A stretch of 64,000 nucleotides of DNA from Balaenoptera acutorostrata. Lineage: Eukaryota; Chordata; Mammalia; Artiodactyla; Balaenopteridae. This document shows positions 43,360 to 54,245 of this stretch, piece by piece (position 1 is the first letter of the stretch; every line of letters begins with the position of its first letter). Location of the stretch: positions 9,365,654 through 9,429,653 of the forward strand of contig NC_080067.1 of assembly GCF_949987535.1 (NCBI RefSeq). The letters run 5' to 3'. Below the pieces are notes generated by a model. It was not told the origin of the DNA. It saw only the letters and a list, made by a program, of their open reading frames with translations, and did no database searches. The translations under genes and the position numbers were made by a program.

Positions 43360-44960
43360 TCCACCCATGACCTCCATTTTCTCATCTCCCATTCATTCCT
43401 CCATTTGCCTTCCATACCCACCAATCCTGACAATGACCCTTTAGTGGGAAAATCCAAAGTCAGCCTTTTTGTCCTTACTTTCTCCATAATTTTGATGATC
43501 TTTCTCTCCTCCATGAAACCTTTCCTTCCTCGATTTTCTTAGACACCATTCTCAACTCTTTTTCTTTAATCACCTTCTTTCTCAGCCTGGTTCTCAGAAA
43601 TCTAGGCTGCTCTGTTTTCTGTATTAGGTCCTCTTCCCATTAGATACACTTTGGAGGGAGGGGGGGCAATTCCCTTCTCTTCCAAGAGTTACATTTCCAT
43701 TGTTATGCTAATGACTGCAAAGTTTTAAATTTCCATCCCCAGTCCTGCTTCTGACCTCCAGACCCATATACACAACTGCTTACTGGACATCTCAACTTGA
43801 CAGTGGAGGTCCCCAAACTTCTCTTTAGTAGAGGTTTAGAAACAGCACTCTAGTGGGAAGGGAAGGACTGGGTAGTATAAAAACTGCCTTTGCACAGCAC
43901 TGTTTTGATGACAACTGTGTATGTATTAAGAGTTGGGGTAGGGCTTCCCTGGTGGCACAGTGGTTAAGAATCCACCCACCAATGCAGGGGACATGAGTTT
44001 GAGCCCCGGTCCGGGAAGATCTTGCATGCCACAGAGCAACTAAGCCCATGCACCACAACTACTGAGCCTGTGCTCTAGAGCCCATGAGCCACAACTACTG
44101 AGCCCTTGTGCCACATCTACTGAAGCCTGTGCACCTAGAGCCTGTGCTCCACAGCAAGAGAAGCCACCGCAATGAGAAGCCCGCACACCACAATGAAGAA
44201 TAGCCCCTGCTTGCTGCAATTAGAGAAAGCCTGTGCGCAGCACAGAAGACCCAACGCAGCCTAAATAAATAAATTTATTAAAAAAGAAAAAATAGTTGGG
44301 GTAGCCAAGTAGAAAGCTAATGGAAGTTAGGAGAAGGCTATGAGCCACTCCAAGCTACTTGTGGGCACCACTGCTGACATTTGGATATCCATATATATTC
44401 AAAACTCAGTGCTCACAAATCTTAACCACTCAGCCCATGTCCCCCTATCTCAGGGAATGGTACTTCCATCTAACTGGTCATCCAAATCTCAAACTGGGAA
44501 TCTTCTCTAGTTACTGAGTATAACCTCCTCCATCCCAGCTGTTTCTTCTGGGTCATGAACTCTGAGATTAGCCTCAATCCTCCTTGGGACCCTGGTCACT
44601 CAACACACCCTTCAGGCTCCAAGGGCTTGGCTTCATGTCCTGCCCTCTCAGAAACTAGCTGGGGTCCTGCTCCAAATCACAAAATTATCCTGAATCTCCA
44701 TGATCCCGCTCATACAATCTCAAGCGTTATCACTACCCAGAAAATCCTGCTTCTGTGTCTTGCTCATGAGATCAAATCTTCTTGGACACTGACTCCTGTC
44801 TAGAGCAAACCTCCTTCTCCAGACACTGTCAGATGGGCTGCTGACCACTCCCTTCGAGGGCCAGCTCTGCACACGTGTAAACTCCAAGCCGCTGCCTCTT
44901 CCCTATGGCTTCCTCCGAAGTCCTAGCACGTGCCTCAGCCCAACCAGTTTCTCAGTTAGA
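43360..44960 (+). repeat. Probable LINE-2 internal sequence, split by the CHR SINE
   Basis: 'cctccagacccatatacaca' then 'actgcttactggacatctca' (43755-43797), and 'agctgtttcttctgggtcat' onward (44530 on), recall L2-type blocks ('..ccaactgcctactggacatctcc..'). Divergence is large, so the boundaries and even the family are tentative. Confidence 0.4.
43942..44293 (+). mobile_element. CHR-type tRNA-derived SINE (cetartiodactyl)
   Basis: It starts 'ggcttccctggtggcacagt' with an A-box-like 'tggcacagtggttaag', a B-box-like 'gagtttgagcccc', and the CHR body with repeated 'actgagcctgtgctctagag' and 'cacaactactgagccc' motifs. It ends in 'taaataaataaatttatt' and an A-rich tail. An 11-bp target duplication, agttggggtag, lies at 43931-43941 and 44294-44304. 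CHR SINEs are known from whales, hippos and ruminants, which supports the host assignment. Confidence 0.95.
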
Positions 44961-44984
44961 CCAGTTTGTGTTAGTCAGGGGAGG

Positions 44985-45305
44985 ACAGACTATTAGTAGC
45001 AAAACAATCCAGAGCAAAGTGTAACACAACAAAGGCTTAATTCTTGTTCATGCCAGACTCAGAAGTGTGTCAGGGAATTCTGCACAGTGGTCTTTCAGAT
45101 GGCAAATCAAGAACCCAAGCTGCTTCCCCTTTGCTGTTCCATCATCTCCAGCATGGGTTCTCTAAAATTACCAAAGCAGGAAAGGTGAAAGCACAGAGAA
45201 CATGTACCTTCTTGTAACTGCCTCAGACCAGAATTGAAATGACACTCCTATTTACATTCCATTGGTAAGAATTAGCCATATAATCTCACCTATCTGCCTC
45301 GGGGC
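44985..45305 (+). repeat. Ancient interspersed repeat (family of 1500-1800)
   Basis: 'acacaacaaaggcttaattc' followed by 'ttgttcatgccagactcaga' and 'ttccattggtaagaattagc' match the family pattern. It is diverged. Confidence 0.45.
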
Positions 45306-46135
45306 TGGGAAATAAAGAAGACATGGGTGTTTGGTGAGCACTGATTAATATTATTTCATAAATGTTTATTTCAGGAAGCTAAACATTATCTTTAGGATCT
45401 GAAAGAGCTAAAAAAAATTTTTTTTAGATAAAAATAAAAGAACCTTAGGTTGATCTAAGAGTCATACCAATCTGCATCTAACAGGGGAGTAAACAGAAGG
45501 CTGACGTGAGGGCACCTCTGTGTGGGTTCAGGCTTGGTAATTACGTAGGATGCTGGCCCATGTAGAGAGTCGGCTTTGGTAGATGTTTGCTGATGGTGGC
45601 TTGTTTATATTTAGGGTGAGACAGTAATTGATGGCTGTCTGACAAACTGGCAGAAACCATACAGACATTCTGAAAAGTTCATTACAAAACACACACTTAA
45701 ATACACCAAGATTCCTTGTGACTTCTTCCCGCCTGCAATGTAATTAAATAAAGCTTTATCTGACCATTTTACTTGTATGCATTAGGGACCCTGACCAGGG
45801 CTCTCTGCTTCCCAGGACTTTAATAGGCTCTTATCTCTTTGCGCTAATTGAGTTTCCTCATAGGGCCACATGGGCAGCATCTAGAAGAAGATGGGAGGTC
45901 AGATCTGAGATGCTATGGGATGGTTCTGGGTTCCTAAAGGTCTCGGCATGACCTCAGATCTTTGGGGCCTCAGATTCATAAATGGAGGTTTGAAAATCTC
46001 ATGAGTTCCTACTAAGTGATCTTATCCATGCACAAAGAGTAAAAACCATCAAAGGCTCCTTAGGGCCAGATGAATGAGAGGAACAGCCCAGGTGTGAAGC
46101 GCACACACCACCCAACTCTACTTGATTATAGTCAA
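45306..46135. other. No recognised feature
   Basis: No gene, RNA or named repeat. An AT-palindromic string 'aaaaaaattttttttt' occurs at about 45411-45426. Confidence 0.4.
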
Positions 46136-46138
46136 GAG

Positions 46139-46286
46139 CGGTGATTCTCAAAGGTAAGCAGGCGTCAGCATCCCGCGAGGGCTTGTTAGAGTGCAGATTG
46201 CTGGGCCCAGCCCCAGACTGTCTAACAAGTTCCCAGGCAGTACTGATGCTACTGGCTCAAGACCACACTTTGAGAACCGCTGGTTA
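46139..46286 (+). repeat. MER5A-like hAT-Charlie element, nearly complete
   Basis: 'cggtgattctcaaaggtaag', 'aggcgtcagcatcccgcgag', 'gggcttgttagagtgcagat', 'tgctgggcccagccccagac' and 'actttgagaaccgctgg' cover most of a MER5A, including both termini ('gtgattctcaaa' and 'tttgagaaccgctgg'). Confidence 0.85.
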
Positions 46287-46494
46287 AGAGGAAGACGGGC
46301 TCGCTGTGTTACTAGATCTTCTACTTTCCCAAGAGAAACCAGAAATCTGGATTTAAATGTGAAATCTTACAATTTTAAAAATCCTGGCAGCAAATTCAAA
46401 ATTATTTTTAAAACACTCTCTGAGCCAGTCTTTGAGCTAGATTTTTCCCTTAATCTGCCAGTTCACAGCTCTACCATAAGCCTTGACCAAGGAA

Positions 46495-46495
<1 letters not shown>

Positions 46496-46534
<39 letters not shown>

Positions 46535-46565
46535 ACATGCACACGCACGCGCACGCGCATGCGCA
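46496..46565 (+). repeat. (AC)n / (GCAC)n microsatellite
   Basis: A pure CA run (46497-46532) is followed by GCACACGCACGCGCACGCGC-type alternating purine-pyrimidine DNA. The 185-codon frame spanning it (46191-46748) reads as His/Thr then His/Ala repeats and is rejected as a gene. Confidence 0.95.
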
Positions 46566-46857
46566 CACCTACACACCTTTGTATGCGAAGATGGCACTTT
46601 TACCAGGTATCCTACTTTGGACCCCTGTCCCCCTAGGAGCTACATTTGCCTCGACACAGATCACAACCCTTATAATTATTTTACTTTTGACATTCCCAAA
46701 ATAAGTATCACAAACCCTTGTAAATGTTGCCAAGGAACACACACTTGAAAGACATAGCTTTTATTTGGACCAATTTTTAGAAACATGAACTGTAAACATT
46801 TCCACCTAAAACACCCTATATTCATGTTTCTATAAGCACTAGTTTCTGTGTAATTTC

Positions 46858-46930
46858 ACAAGCATTTATTGGACACCTTTATGTGCGAGATGCTGTGTCA
46901 GGTATTGATGACGCAGAGATAGCCAGCCTA
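46858..46930 (-). repeat. LINE-2 terminus fragment, antisense
   Basis: 'cacaagcatttattggacac' then 'ctttatgtgcgagatgctgt' resembles the reverse L2 end ('aacaaatatttattgagcacctactatgtgcc'). Confidence 0.5.
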
Positions 46931-48700
46931 TGTCAGCTCTGCCCAGTTCTGGTTTCCACGGCATCTAGATTTGGAAAGAGGGGAGGGCAAGCAGCAGACA
47001 TGACTCCAGCCTTCATTTGTTTTATACACATTGGGTTCCATTAAAGAGTTTATTTGAAGAAATTTCCTCAGCATAAAAATTTTGACCGTTCATTTAAACA
47101 GTGAGTAAGCAGATTAAATACTTTTAATTCCTTCTCTTAGATGGATCCAAACTCTCCAGGCCATTTAGTCTCCTTAATATGACTTAGATTTTGAAGAACA
47201 AACCATGCAAAATAATTATTTCTAGTATGGGAAAACCTGGGTTATAATTCTGACTATTCTAACCAGACTATATCAAAATATGATAGAGTTATTTTTATTC
47301 CATTTGGAAGACAGAGAACACAAAATTATGGTAGGTGCTTCCAGCTTGATGCCATCATACTACATACAGTTACGCTTGTTCTAGACCGGAAGTTCAAATA
47401 GGTAGTGACCGTAATATATATTTCAGAGTGCTTGCTTCCAGTATGGTCCAGGATTACCCCAGTACATGATTCCTGCCTCCTCAATTCTATTCCTGTGCCG
47501 AACTTAAGGGAAAATTTTGCCATGATAAACATCCAAGGACACATTGTGGCAAAATGTGAAAGTGTCTAAATGAGTAGAAATGCTGTCTTGTCTTTTAAAA
47601 AGGGCATTTGATCAACTCGGTCTGAATCATAGAGTCCTAAATTACATTACTTTTTTTTTCATCAATTAAAATATGTAATTTCTGGGTAATGGTCCTTCTT
47701 ATCTATGCTTTCCTCTAGACAGATAAAACTACAGAGACACAACAAAGGGATGGATCTGATGGTATGAAGTTCACATTCACAAAAATGTGTTTTTATTGCC
47801 TCTGCCTGGACATTTCTATGCCCTCCTTTAGGCAGAGAAATCTTCCCTCCTTTGTAGAAACGCTTCTGTTGAAGTGACAAAAGAACTAAAAGCGAGACCT
47901 TTGAAGTCCAGAGTCAAGTGCAAAGGAGCGAGAATGAGGTCAGCAAGGGTGGAGATTAGAGCCCCTCTGGGAACAGATGAGCCCTTATTATTCAATACCC
48001 TGTCCCTGGAGACCAGCCTTTTATGGTGCTGGGACCGTCTCCCCCTGCAGCCCTCCTGCCTCGGCTGGGGTGAGAGACCCCCAAGCCTGTGTGTTAGTCG
48101 GTGTGCCCCTAACTGCAAGAAGAACCAAAAGTATGGAAAAGGGCCTTGGTGATGCCCCAATTGGAGGAAGGAAGTCCCCTAAGGTTTGGAAGACATAACA
48201 TATGTGCCACTGTGACTGTTCTGATTGTGTCCCATTTGGAGGGGAAGGAAAAAGCATCTCTTGCCATCAGAGGATGTCCAGGAAGAAAAATCATAGTTTG
48301 TAATGAATCTTTAACCTATTTAAAGTAATTAAAGATCGACTCCATATGTGAGAGGGAGCCTTTGTCTCTTTACTCTCCTAATTAGTCCCTCTTCTCCTCT
48401 GCCGTTTTGATCACTACGGTGCTTGGGATGCCTCCTAGAATTTGCTTCCCCGCAATGATGAAAGGGTGTTGCTTTTGGCACACCTCCAATTGTCTCCTTG
48501 CTTCAATCAGTTCCTCCCTTTCCCCTCCAAACCCCATCCCCATCTCTTCTGTCTGGCGAGTCAGCTCACACCTCCCCCCACATGCCGGTTAAACCTCCAC
48601 TTTCTTAGACACAGTAGAGTCCACTTAGCACAAGATCCCGATGGCCATTTGGAGCCAAGAACTTAAACAAACATTAAGAAAATGTCAATTTCAAAATTTC
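46931..48700. other. No recognised feature
   Basis: Several overlapping frames near 47828-48294 on both strands have no domain I recognise. No repeat is named and no promoter or RNA is supportable. Confidence 0.35.
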
Positions 48701-48707
48701 AAAAGGT

Positions 48708-49175
48708 AAAAGGCACACAAACCCCTTCGCCTCAGCAATCCCACTCCTAAGAACTTAGCAGTTGTTCAGAGATGTATGTGTGACACATTGTAGCATGTTT
48801 GCAATATCAAAAGTGGAAACAATTGAAACACCCATCACTCTAGATAAACTCTGCTCTCACCATACACTGTACAGACCTTAAAAAGACAGGGCAGCTCTTA
48901 TGAAATGATCTCCAGGACACGTGGTAAAGGGAAAAAAGCAAGGTGCAGAACACTATGTAAATAATCATAAACGTGAAAAAATAAAAGATGTATCTACACA
49001 TACATATGCATAGACCACCTCAGTAAGGATACAAAAGAAAATTGATAAAAGGGTTCTCCTCTGGAACATGGAATTGAGGGGCAAGGAAAAGTGGGAGGGA
49101 GACTTCTGTTTTGCCCTCTTAACTATTTGAATTTTGGAACCATGTGTGAATCACATACACAAAAGCAAATAAATT
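48708..49175 (+). mobile_element. Old LINE-1 (L1M-type) 3' end
   Basis: 'cctcagcaatcccactccta', 'caatatcaaaagtggaaaca', 'gaaatgatctccaggacacg', 'aaaaaagcaaggtgcagaac', 'gggagggagacttctgtttt' and 'tttgaattttggaaccatgt' are the successive blocks of an old L1M 3' end, finishing with 'acaaaagcaaataaatt'. There is no coding frame. Confidence 0.88.
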
Positions 49176-49399
49176 AATCGACAATTAATTCATATGCATG
49201 GCCCAAGATGGTCAACAGGGAGCAGCCTCATAATGAAGGCTTTCCCACTGTGGTAGAGCCCTGATACGACTCTGTGAGTCTAATTATCTGGACTACACTT
49301 CACCATGTTTCTGATAAAATCCTTCAAGGCACTCCAACAGTGAATACTGAGCTTGGATATCCTAAACACAATGCTAAGACTACAAAATGAAGATCTCCA

Positions 49400-50065
49400 T
49401 CTGTGTTTGCTAAAAGACAGCCTGAGATAGAATGTTGATGCTTTATTTGGAAGGTGACGTCCCAGGATGGGAAGAGTGATGAAAAGGGGTGTGAGGCAGG
49501 GATCGCTGGATGCAATCCCAGACAGTACATTACCACGTGAGCCACAGCTCAAGACAAGCCTTGAAAGAGACACTACTGGGTGCCCGGAGGATAAGGGACC
49601 TATTCGGACAGGCTTTGCAGAGAAACCATTCTCAGTAAGCCCATCAGAGGGAGGGAAGAAGGAGAATTCATCTGCTCACCTCCCTCCCGCCTCCCTCTTT
49701 GTTGCACGAGTTTGCTCCACGGGGAGACAACCCCCCTGCACTTCTGGGAGCATCATCCGGCTCCTTCAGCAACTGCTCTGGAAGCCAGATCAAGCACGGC
49801 ATTTCACTGGAGCCCAGAAGTGGTAGAAGGAGTGAGAAAGTCTGGCTGGCAGCTCTTGGTCTCAGGCATCAGCATCACAGGGACCCATATGGAGTCTGGA
49901 GGCTGTGGCAGCAGAGCAAGTGATTTGGGGGCCAGAAGGCAGGTTAGCCCAAAGAATCTGATGAGGAATGTAAGGTGCATCTGCTACAGTGAGCAAAAAA
50001 CTCTTTTTGCCCTCAAAGAATTTTGCAGAAGGAGAGAAGCTGACACTCCCCTAAAAGTGAAAGTA
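49400..50065. repeat. Possible ancient repeat, family not named
   Basis: 'taaaagacagcctgagatag' then 'atgctttatttggaaggtga' and 'cgtcccaggatgggaagagt' resemble an old mammalian repeat with '…ttttatttgggaggtgatcccagg…'. Chance frames cover it on both strands (up to 119 codons). Confidence 0.35.
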
Positions 50066-50092
50066 TAAAGTGCTTTCAAAGAGAAATGCTCT

Positions 50093-50433
50093 GTGCCTTA
50101 GACTGTTAGGGCTGCCGTAACAAAATACCACAGACTGGGTGGCTTATAAACATCGAAAATGTATTTCTCACAGTTCTGGAGGCTGAAAGTCCAAAATCAA
50201 GGTACCAGCATCGTGGGGTGAGGACCCTCTTCCAGGTATCAGAGTTCTTGTTGTGGTCTCACATGGTGGAGGGGGCTAGGAAGCTTTCTGGAGCCTCTTT
50301 TATAAGGGCACAAATCCCATTCATGACTTAAGACCCTCCCAAAGGCCACACCTACTAATACCTACCATCACCTTTGGGGGTTAGGATTTCAACATATGAG
50401 TTTTGGAGACACAAACATTCAGCCCATAGCACA
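50093..50433 (-). mobile_element. MaLR-type solo LTR, antisense
   Basis: 'gactgttagggctgccgtaa', 'accacagactgggtggctta', 'tttctcacagttctggaggc', 'tttataagggcacaaatccc', 'cccaaaggccacacctacta' and 'acaaacattcagcccatagc' are the reverse complement of the LTR type at 32435 and 38182. Confidence 0.88.
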
Positions 50434-50940
50434 CTGTATGTTAGCTTTCACTACATAACAAGCCACTCTGAAACAGAGGGGCTGAAAGCAAGAACCATTT
50501 AATTATTGCTCACAAGTCTGAGTGTTGATGGGGGCTGGATGAACTTCCATGTATGGAGGTGGGAAGGCTGTCAGTGTGTGCTGACTGTCAACTGAGGTGT
50601 CTCTTATCCTCCAGGAGGCTAGCCCTGGCTTCTTCACACAGTGGAGATTACAAAGCTCCCAAGGGTAGCAAGACAGGGCAAGGCCCATTGTGCAAGCACT
50701 TTTCAAGTCTTTCCTTGTATCACTTTTGCCAGTGTCCCATTGATGAAAACAAGCCATGTGGCCAAGACCAGGTTCAAGGAATGGGAAGATAAAATCCACC
50801 TCTTGATAGGAAAAGTGGGAAGTTATATTGCAAAAGGATATGCATCCAGGGATGGGAAGAATTTGGGTCCATTTTGCAATGAACCACAATCTGCCAAGTA
50901 CTCTGGCAACGAGGACTGTTCCCTTCATCATTGCTTTTCC
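50434..50940 (+). repeat. Ancient interspersed repeat
   Basis: 'cactacataacaagccactc', 'tcctccaggaggctagccct', 'cccattgatgaaaacaagcc' and 'aaaatccacctcttgatagg' match a frequent old mammalian repeat ('..ctgcataacaaaccacccc..cctcctgatgggaggag..') whose name I will not guess. A second copy is at about 60130-60400. The 142-codon minus frame over it is chance. Confidence 0.55.
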
Positions 50941-51815
50941 TAAACAGGGCTGAAGAAAGTCATTTCCTGATCAACTTTATCACTGGAAGGTCAATTTCCT
51001 ATTTATCCTAACTGACTATTTTGGATGTTTTCACAAAGAGGCAGAAATCCTAAAGATAGCAGGCAGCTTTCTCCTTCTTCACAAGACCTTGATCATTCAC
51101 AATTCAGTCATTCAACCAGATGTTCAGAACACATGACCTCATGTTGAACTCCTTAGTCATAAAGAGTTTACAGGATGATTATTTACATCAGTATGATTAG
51201 TTATGTTCATTCTTACTGATGGAATAACTAACATTCTGGCAATTTGCACAGAATTTTATGAGAAGTCTATTGTAGTCAGCCTCAAATGACTAAAATGCCA
51301 TAGCTACAAAGAACACTGTTCCTCTCCTCTCTGTTAAAAGAAAATGAGAATCTTTCACTGTGCAAAAGCTAGGCAAAAACCTTGAGGTTAACCATCACCT
51401 TGAGAAGATTTGGTGTGATTGACACTCTGAGAAGCCTCTCCTTCTAGGCACTAATTTCTCTTCAATCCAAGTAAACTGGCCCAAACGCTCAAGCCACAGC
51501 TTCATGATTTGAGCATTCCCCGGTATAGTTCACTGAATCACTGAAGATACTGCCTCGTTCTTAACCATCCTATTACTCTTAATTTTTTAAAATTGAGCAA
51601 TTTATTAAATAAGTATTTTAAATAATTATTTTTCATTGATTGCTACAACTAAAATAATACAAAATTTAAAACACTATTTGATGACCATTTGTAGGCATAA
51701 TTCGTTATCTAAATAATGATGCTCTTCAATTTTGAGCTATCTCCTAGGCACCTAGATGATCTGCATAGAGTCACCATGATGGAATAGGGGTGGGGGGGAG
51801 AGGGGACTAAGTACA
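50941..51815. other. No recognised feature
   Basis: Non-coding, AT-rich towards the end. No gene or named repeat. Confidence 0.4.
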
Positions 51816-51819
51816 GATT

Positions 51820-51930
51820 CCCTTTGTTCCAGTCATTCTGATTCAGAAGATGTGGGATTAGGACAGATACACAATCTTAACAACCATCACAGGAGATTCT
51901 AACATCCACTAAAATTGGAAAAACACTGCC
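51820..51930 (-). repeat. MER5A-like fragment, antisense
   Basis: 'tctgattcagaagatgtggg' and 'atcacaggagattctaacat' resemble internal MER5A blocks. Confidence 0.45.
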
Positions 51931-51997
51931 TAGGGTTTGTTAATGGCTCTAGTGAGTGTCAAATTTTTAGGGAAAGTTTACATCAAAAGTTATTTAT

Positions 51998-52208
51998 GTA
52001 TAAAATAGATAAACAACAAGGACCCAACGATACTGTATAGCACAGGGAACTATATTCAATATCTTGTAATAACCTATAATGGAAAAGAATCTGAAAAAGA
52101 ATATATATATAAAAATAACTGAATCACTTTGCTGCACACCTGAATCTAATACAACATTGTAAATCAACCATAGTTCAATCAAAAGAAAAAGGAAAAAAAA
52201 AAAAAAAA
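51998..52208 (+). mobile_element. LINE-1 3'UTR tail with poly(A)
   Basis: 'gtataaaatagataaacaac', 'ctgtatagcacagggaacta', 'tgaatcactttgctgcacac' and 'acaacattgtaaatcaacca', then about 18 A residues with a short 'aaaaagg' interruption before them. It lies only about 55 bp before an L1 fragment in the opposite orientation. Confidence 0.9.
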
Positions 52209-52264
52209 GGCTCTTGCAATAGTCTTCCACATAGACTGTGGTTTCTTTTGCAAGATAAATTTCT

Positions 52265-52703
52265 TTTATATATATATTCTTTTTCATATTTTTTCCATTA
52301 TGGTTTATCACAGGATATTGAATATAGTTCCCTGTGCTACACAGTGGGACCTTGCTGTTTATCCATTCTTGCATCTGCTAATCCCAAACTCCCAATCCAT
52401 TCCTCCCCTGCCCACCCTCCCCCTTGGCACAAGTCTGTTCTCTATATCTGTGAGTCTGTTTCTGTTTCATAGATAAGTTCATTTGTGTCATATTTTAGAT
52501 TCCACATATAAGTGATATCATATGGTATTTGTCTTTCTCTGTCTGGCTTACTTCGCTTAGTATGATAATCTCTAGGTGCATCCATGTTGCTGTAAATGGT
52601 ATTATTTCATTCTTTTTTATGGCTGAGTAATAGTCCGTCGTGTATATACACCACATCTTCTTTATCCATTCATCTATCAATGGACATTTAGGTTGTTTCT
52701 ATG
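52265..52703 (-). mobile_element. LINE-1 fragment lacking both 5' and 3' ends, with perfect target duplication
   Basis: On the reverse strand it includes the end of ORF2 (62 codons at 52495-52680 encode a DEWIKKMW..YYSAIKKNE..MISLICGI peptide with the normal stop) and most of the 3'UTR. It lacks the last ~100 bp ('..gttgatttacaatgttg..') and any poly(T). The 16-mer tgcaagataaatttct is at 52249-52264 and again at 52704-52719. Confidence 0.93.
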
Positions 52704-52719
52704 TGCAAGATAAATTTCT

Positions 52720-53440
52720 AACTGACTGCTAAAAAATTATCAAGTTATTGGAGGAAGGAGTCCAGCTGTATTTCCAAGTCTCCTTGTTTCTCTTTTCCCT
52801 CCTAATCTAAGCGGGAAGAAGAGAAAAGAAGAGTGGAGAGGAGGGGAGAGGGGAGGGGAGAAGAGGAGAGAGAGGGGAGAATATGTTTTGTCAAGTATAA
52901 ATTATCTACCCCTCTCTGGACTTTGTTTTTGATCAATTGCTTAATCTCTGTTCATTAGGTCTCCTAACAACTACATGCAGTTTCTCTTTATACAGAGTCA
53001 CAAGCTTAAACCAGGGGCTGTCAAATCCAGTTGTGAACCATAAATACCTGGGATCTCACCTCAAACAGACTGTTCTTAAGCTCAAGCATGTATATTTTTA
53101 TAAACTTCCCAAGTTATTAAAAAATGTAATCAGATTTGGCAACATTCTTAAATCCAACCCAGTTCCAAAAACTTAATGTTAAATATTACATGTGATGAGT
53201 TCATAACAAGGTGGTTTATAATGATTTTTCCAGTAAGATGTTTGGTTCCTATAAGCACTCCAGAATCCAGACATAGAAAGTTATATCAAACCAAGGTTAT
53301 ACAACCTGAGATTTCAAATTAATTTCTTACACATTCTTCACAAGTTAAATCTACATTCCATCAGGAGTAAGAAACAGAAGGGAAACATTATTTTCGAGGA
53401 CTCTATCCTTAACAATAACATTTTCTTCTACCTTCTTGCG
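52720..53440. other. No recognised gene; purine tract at 52813-52881
   Basis: A GGGGAGAAGAGGA-type polypurine tract sits at 52813-52881. No gene or named repeat elsewhere. Confidence 0.45.
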
Positions 53441-53447
53441 TTATCAA

Positions 53448-54245
53448 GTATGTTCATGGATTTTGGAATAGAACCACCTGGATTCAAATCCCTAATCTCC
53501 CATTTACTTTGTCAATTATATTGGCAAAGTATTCAAATTCTCTCAGCCAATTTCCTTATCCATAAAACACAGATTTTAATATCAAAACCTGTTAGGAATC
53601 CTTTGGTTGTCAGATTGAGAAAACCCAATTCAACTTAAATGATGAACGCAAGTTATTGGGTGAAAACACTAAAAGTAGAGTAGGCTTTAATTGAGGCTTA
53701 ATCTAGCTGCTCAGTGAAATCGAAGAGTTCTAATTTCTTCCAGTTTTTCTTTACTGCCTTCTTTGGTGCTACTTTTACCCAAGGCTGACTCCCCTCAGCA
53801 GCTTCCACGCTTCCACATTCATATTTAACACGAAAAGAATGTCACTCCAGACATTTTCGCAGAACATCCAGGATCCCTCTGTAAATTTCTCCTGTGATCT
53901 AATTGGTCCAAACTAGGTCACATGATCATCCTTAACTAATCACTGCAGCTGGGATTTGTTGATTGGCTTCAGTCTACAAGGGCTTATCCTGGAGATGGGG
54001 ATGGGATCTCTGTCCCCCAAATCATTGGGGATATCCTTGGGGAAGAAATGAAAATCTGGGTACTATTATCAACAGAAAGGGAGAGAGAATCTGGGTGGCC
54101 TAAAATAAAAAAACATTCACTACCTTTCTACATAGGCGTTTGTGAGGATTACAGAAAGTAATCTACCTAAAACATTAGTGTCTGGCACATGGTAATCACT
54201 CACTAAAAGTTTACTATGATTATTACTATTCTTATTACTACTGTC
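53448..54245 (+). repeat. MIR SINE split by another ancient repeat
   Basis: 'tagaaccacctggattcaaa' to 'ccttatccataaaacacaga' (53468-53574) is the MIR tRNA-derived half. 'gtttgtgaggattacagaaa' and 'tgtctggcacatggtaatca' (54138-54200) are its 3' half. The intervening roughly 540 bp is a later insertion. Confidence 0.75.
53582..54115 (+). repeat. Ancient repeat inserted in a MIR
   Basis: 'gattgagaaaacccaattca' then 'acttaaatgatgaacgcaag' and 'taggtcacatgatcatcctt' match an old mammalian repeat ('..acagaaaacccaactcaaactggcttaa..'). A relative lies at 58105-58260. The family name is uncertain. Confidence 0.5.

Noticed and set aside
46191..46748. 185-codon + strand frame
   Set aside because: It spans a MER5A relic and a CA/GCAC microsatellite giving Thr/His and Ala/Arg runs.
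50503..50931. 142-codon minus-strand frame
   Set aside because: It lies over an ancient repeat that has a second copy at 60130-60400; no domain.
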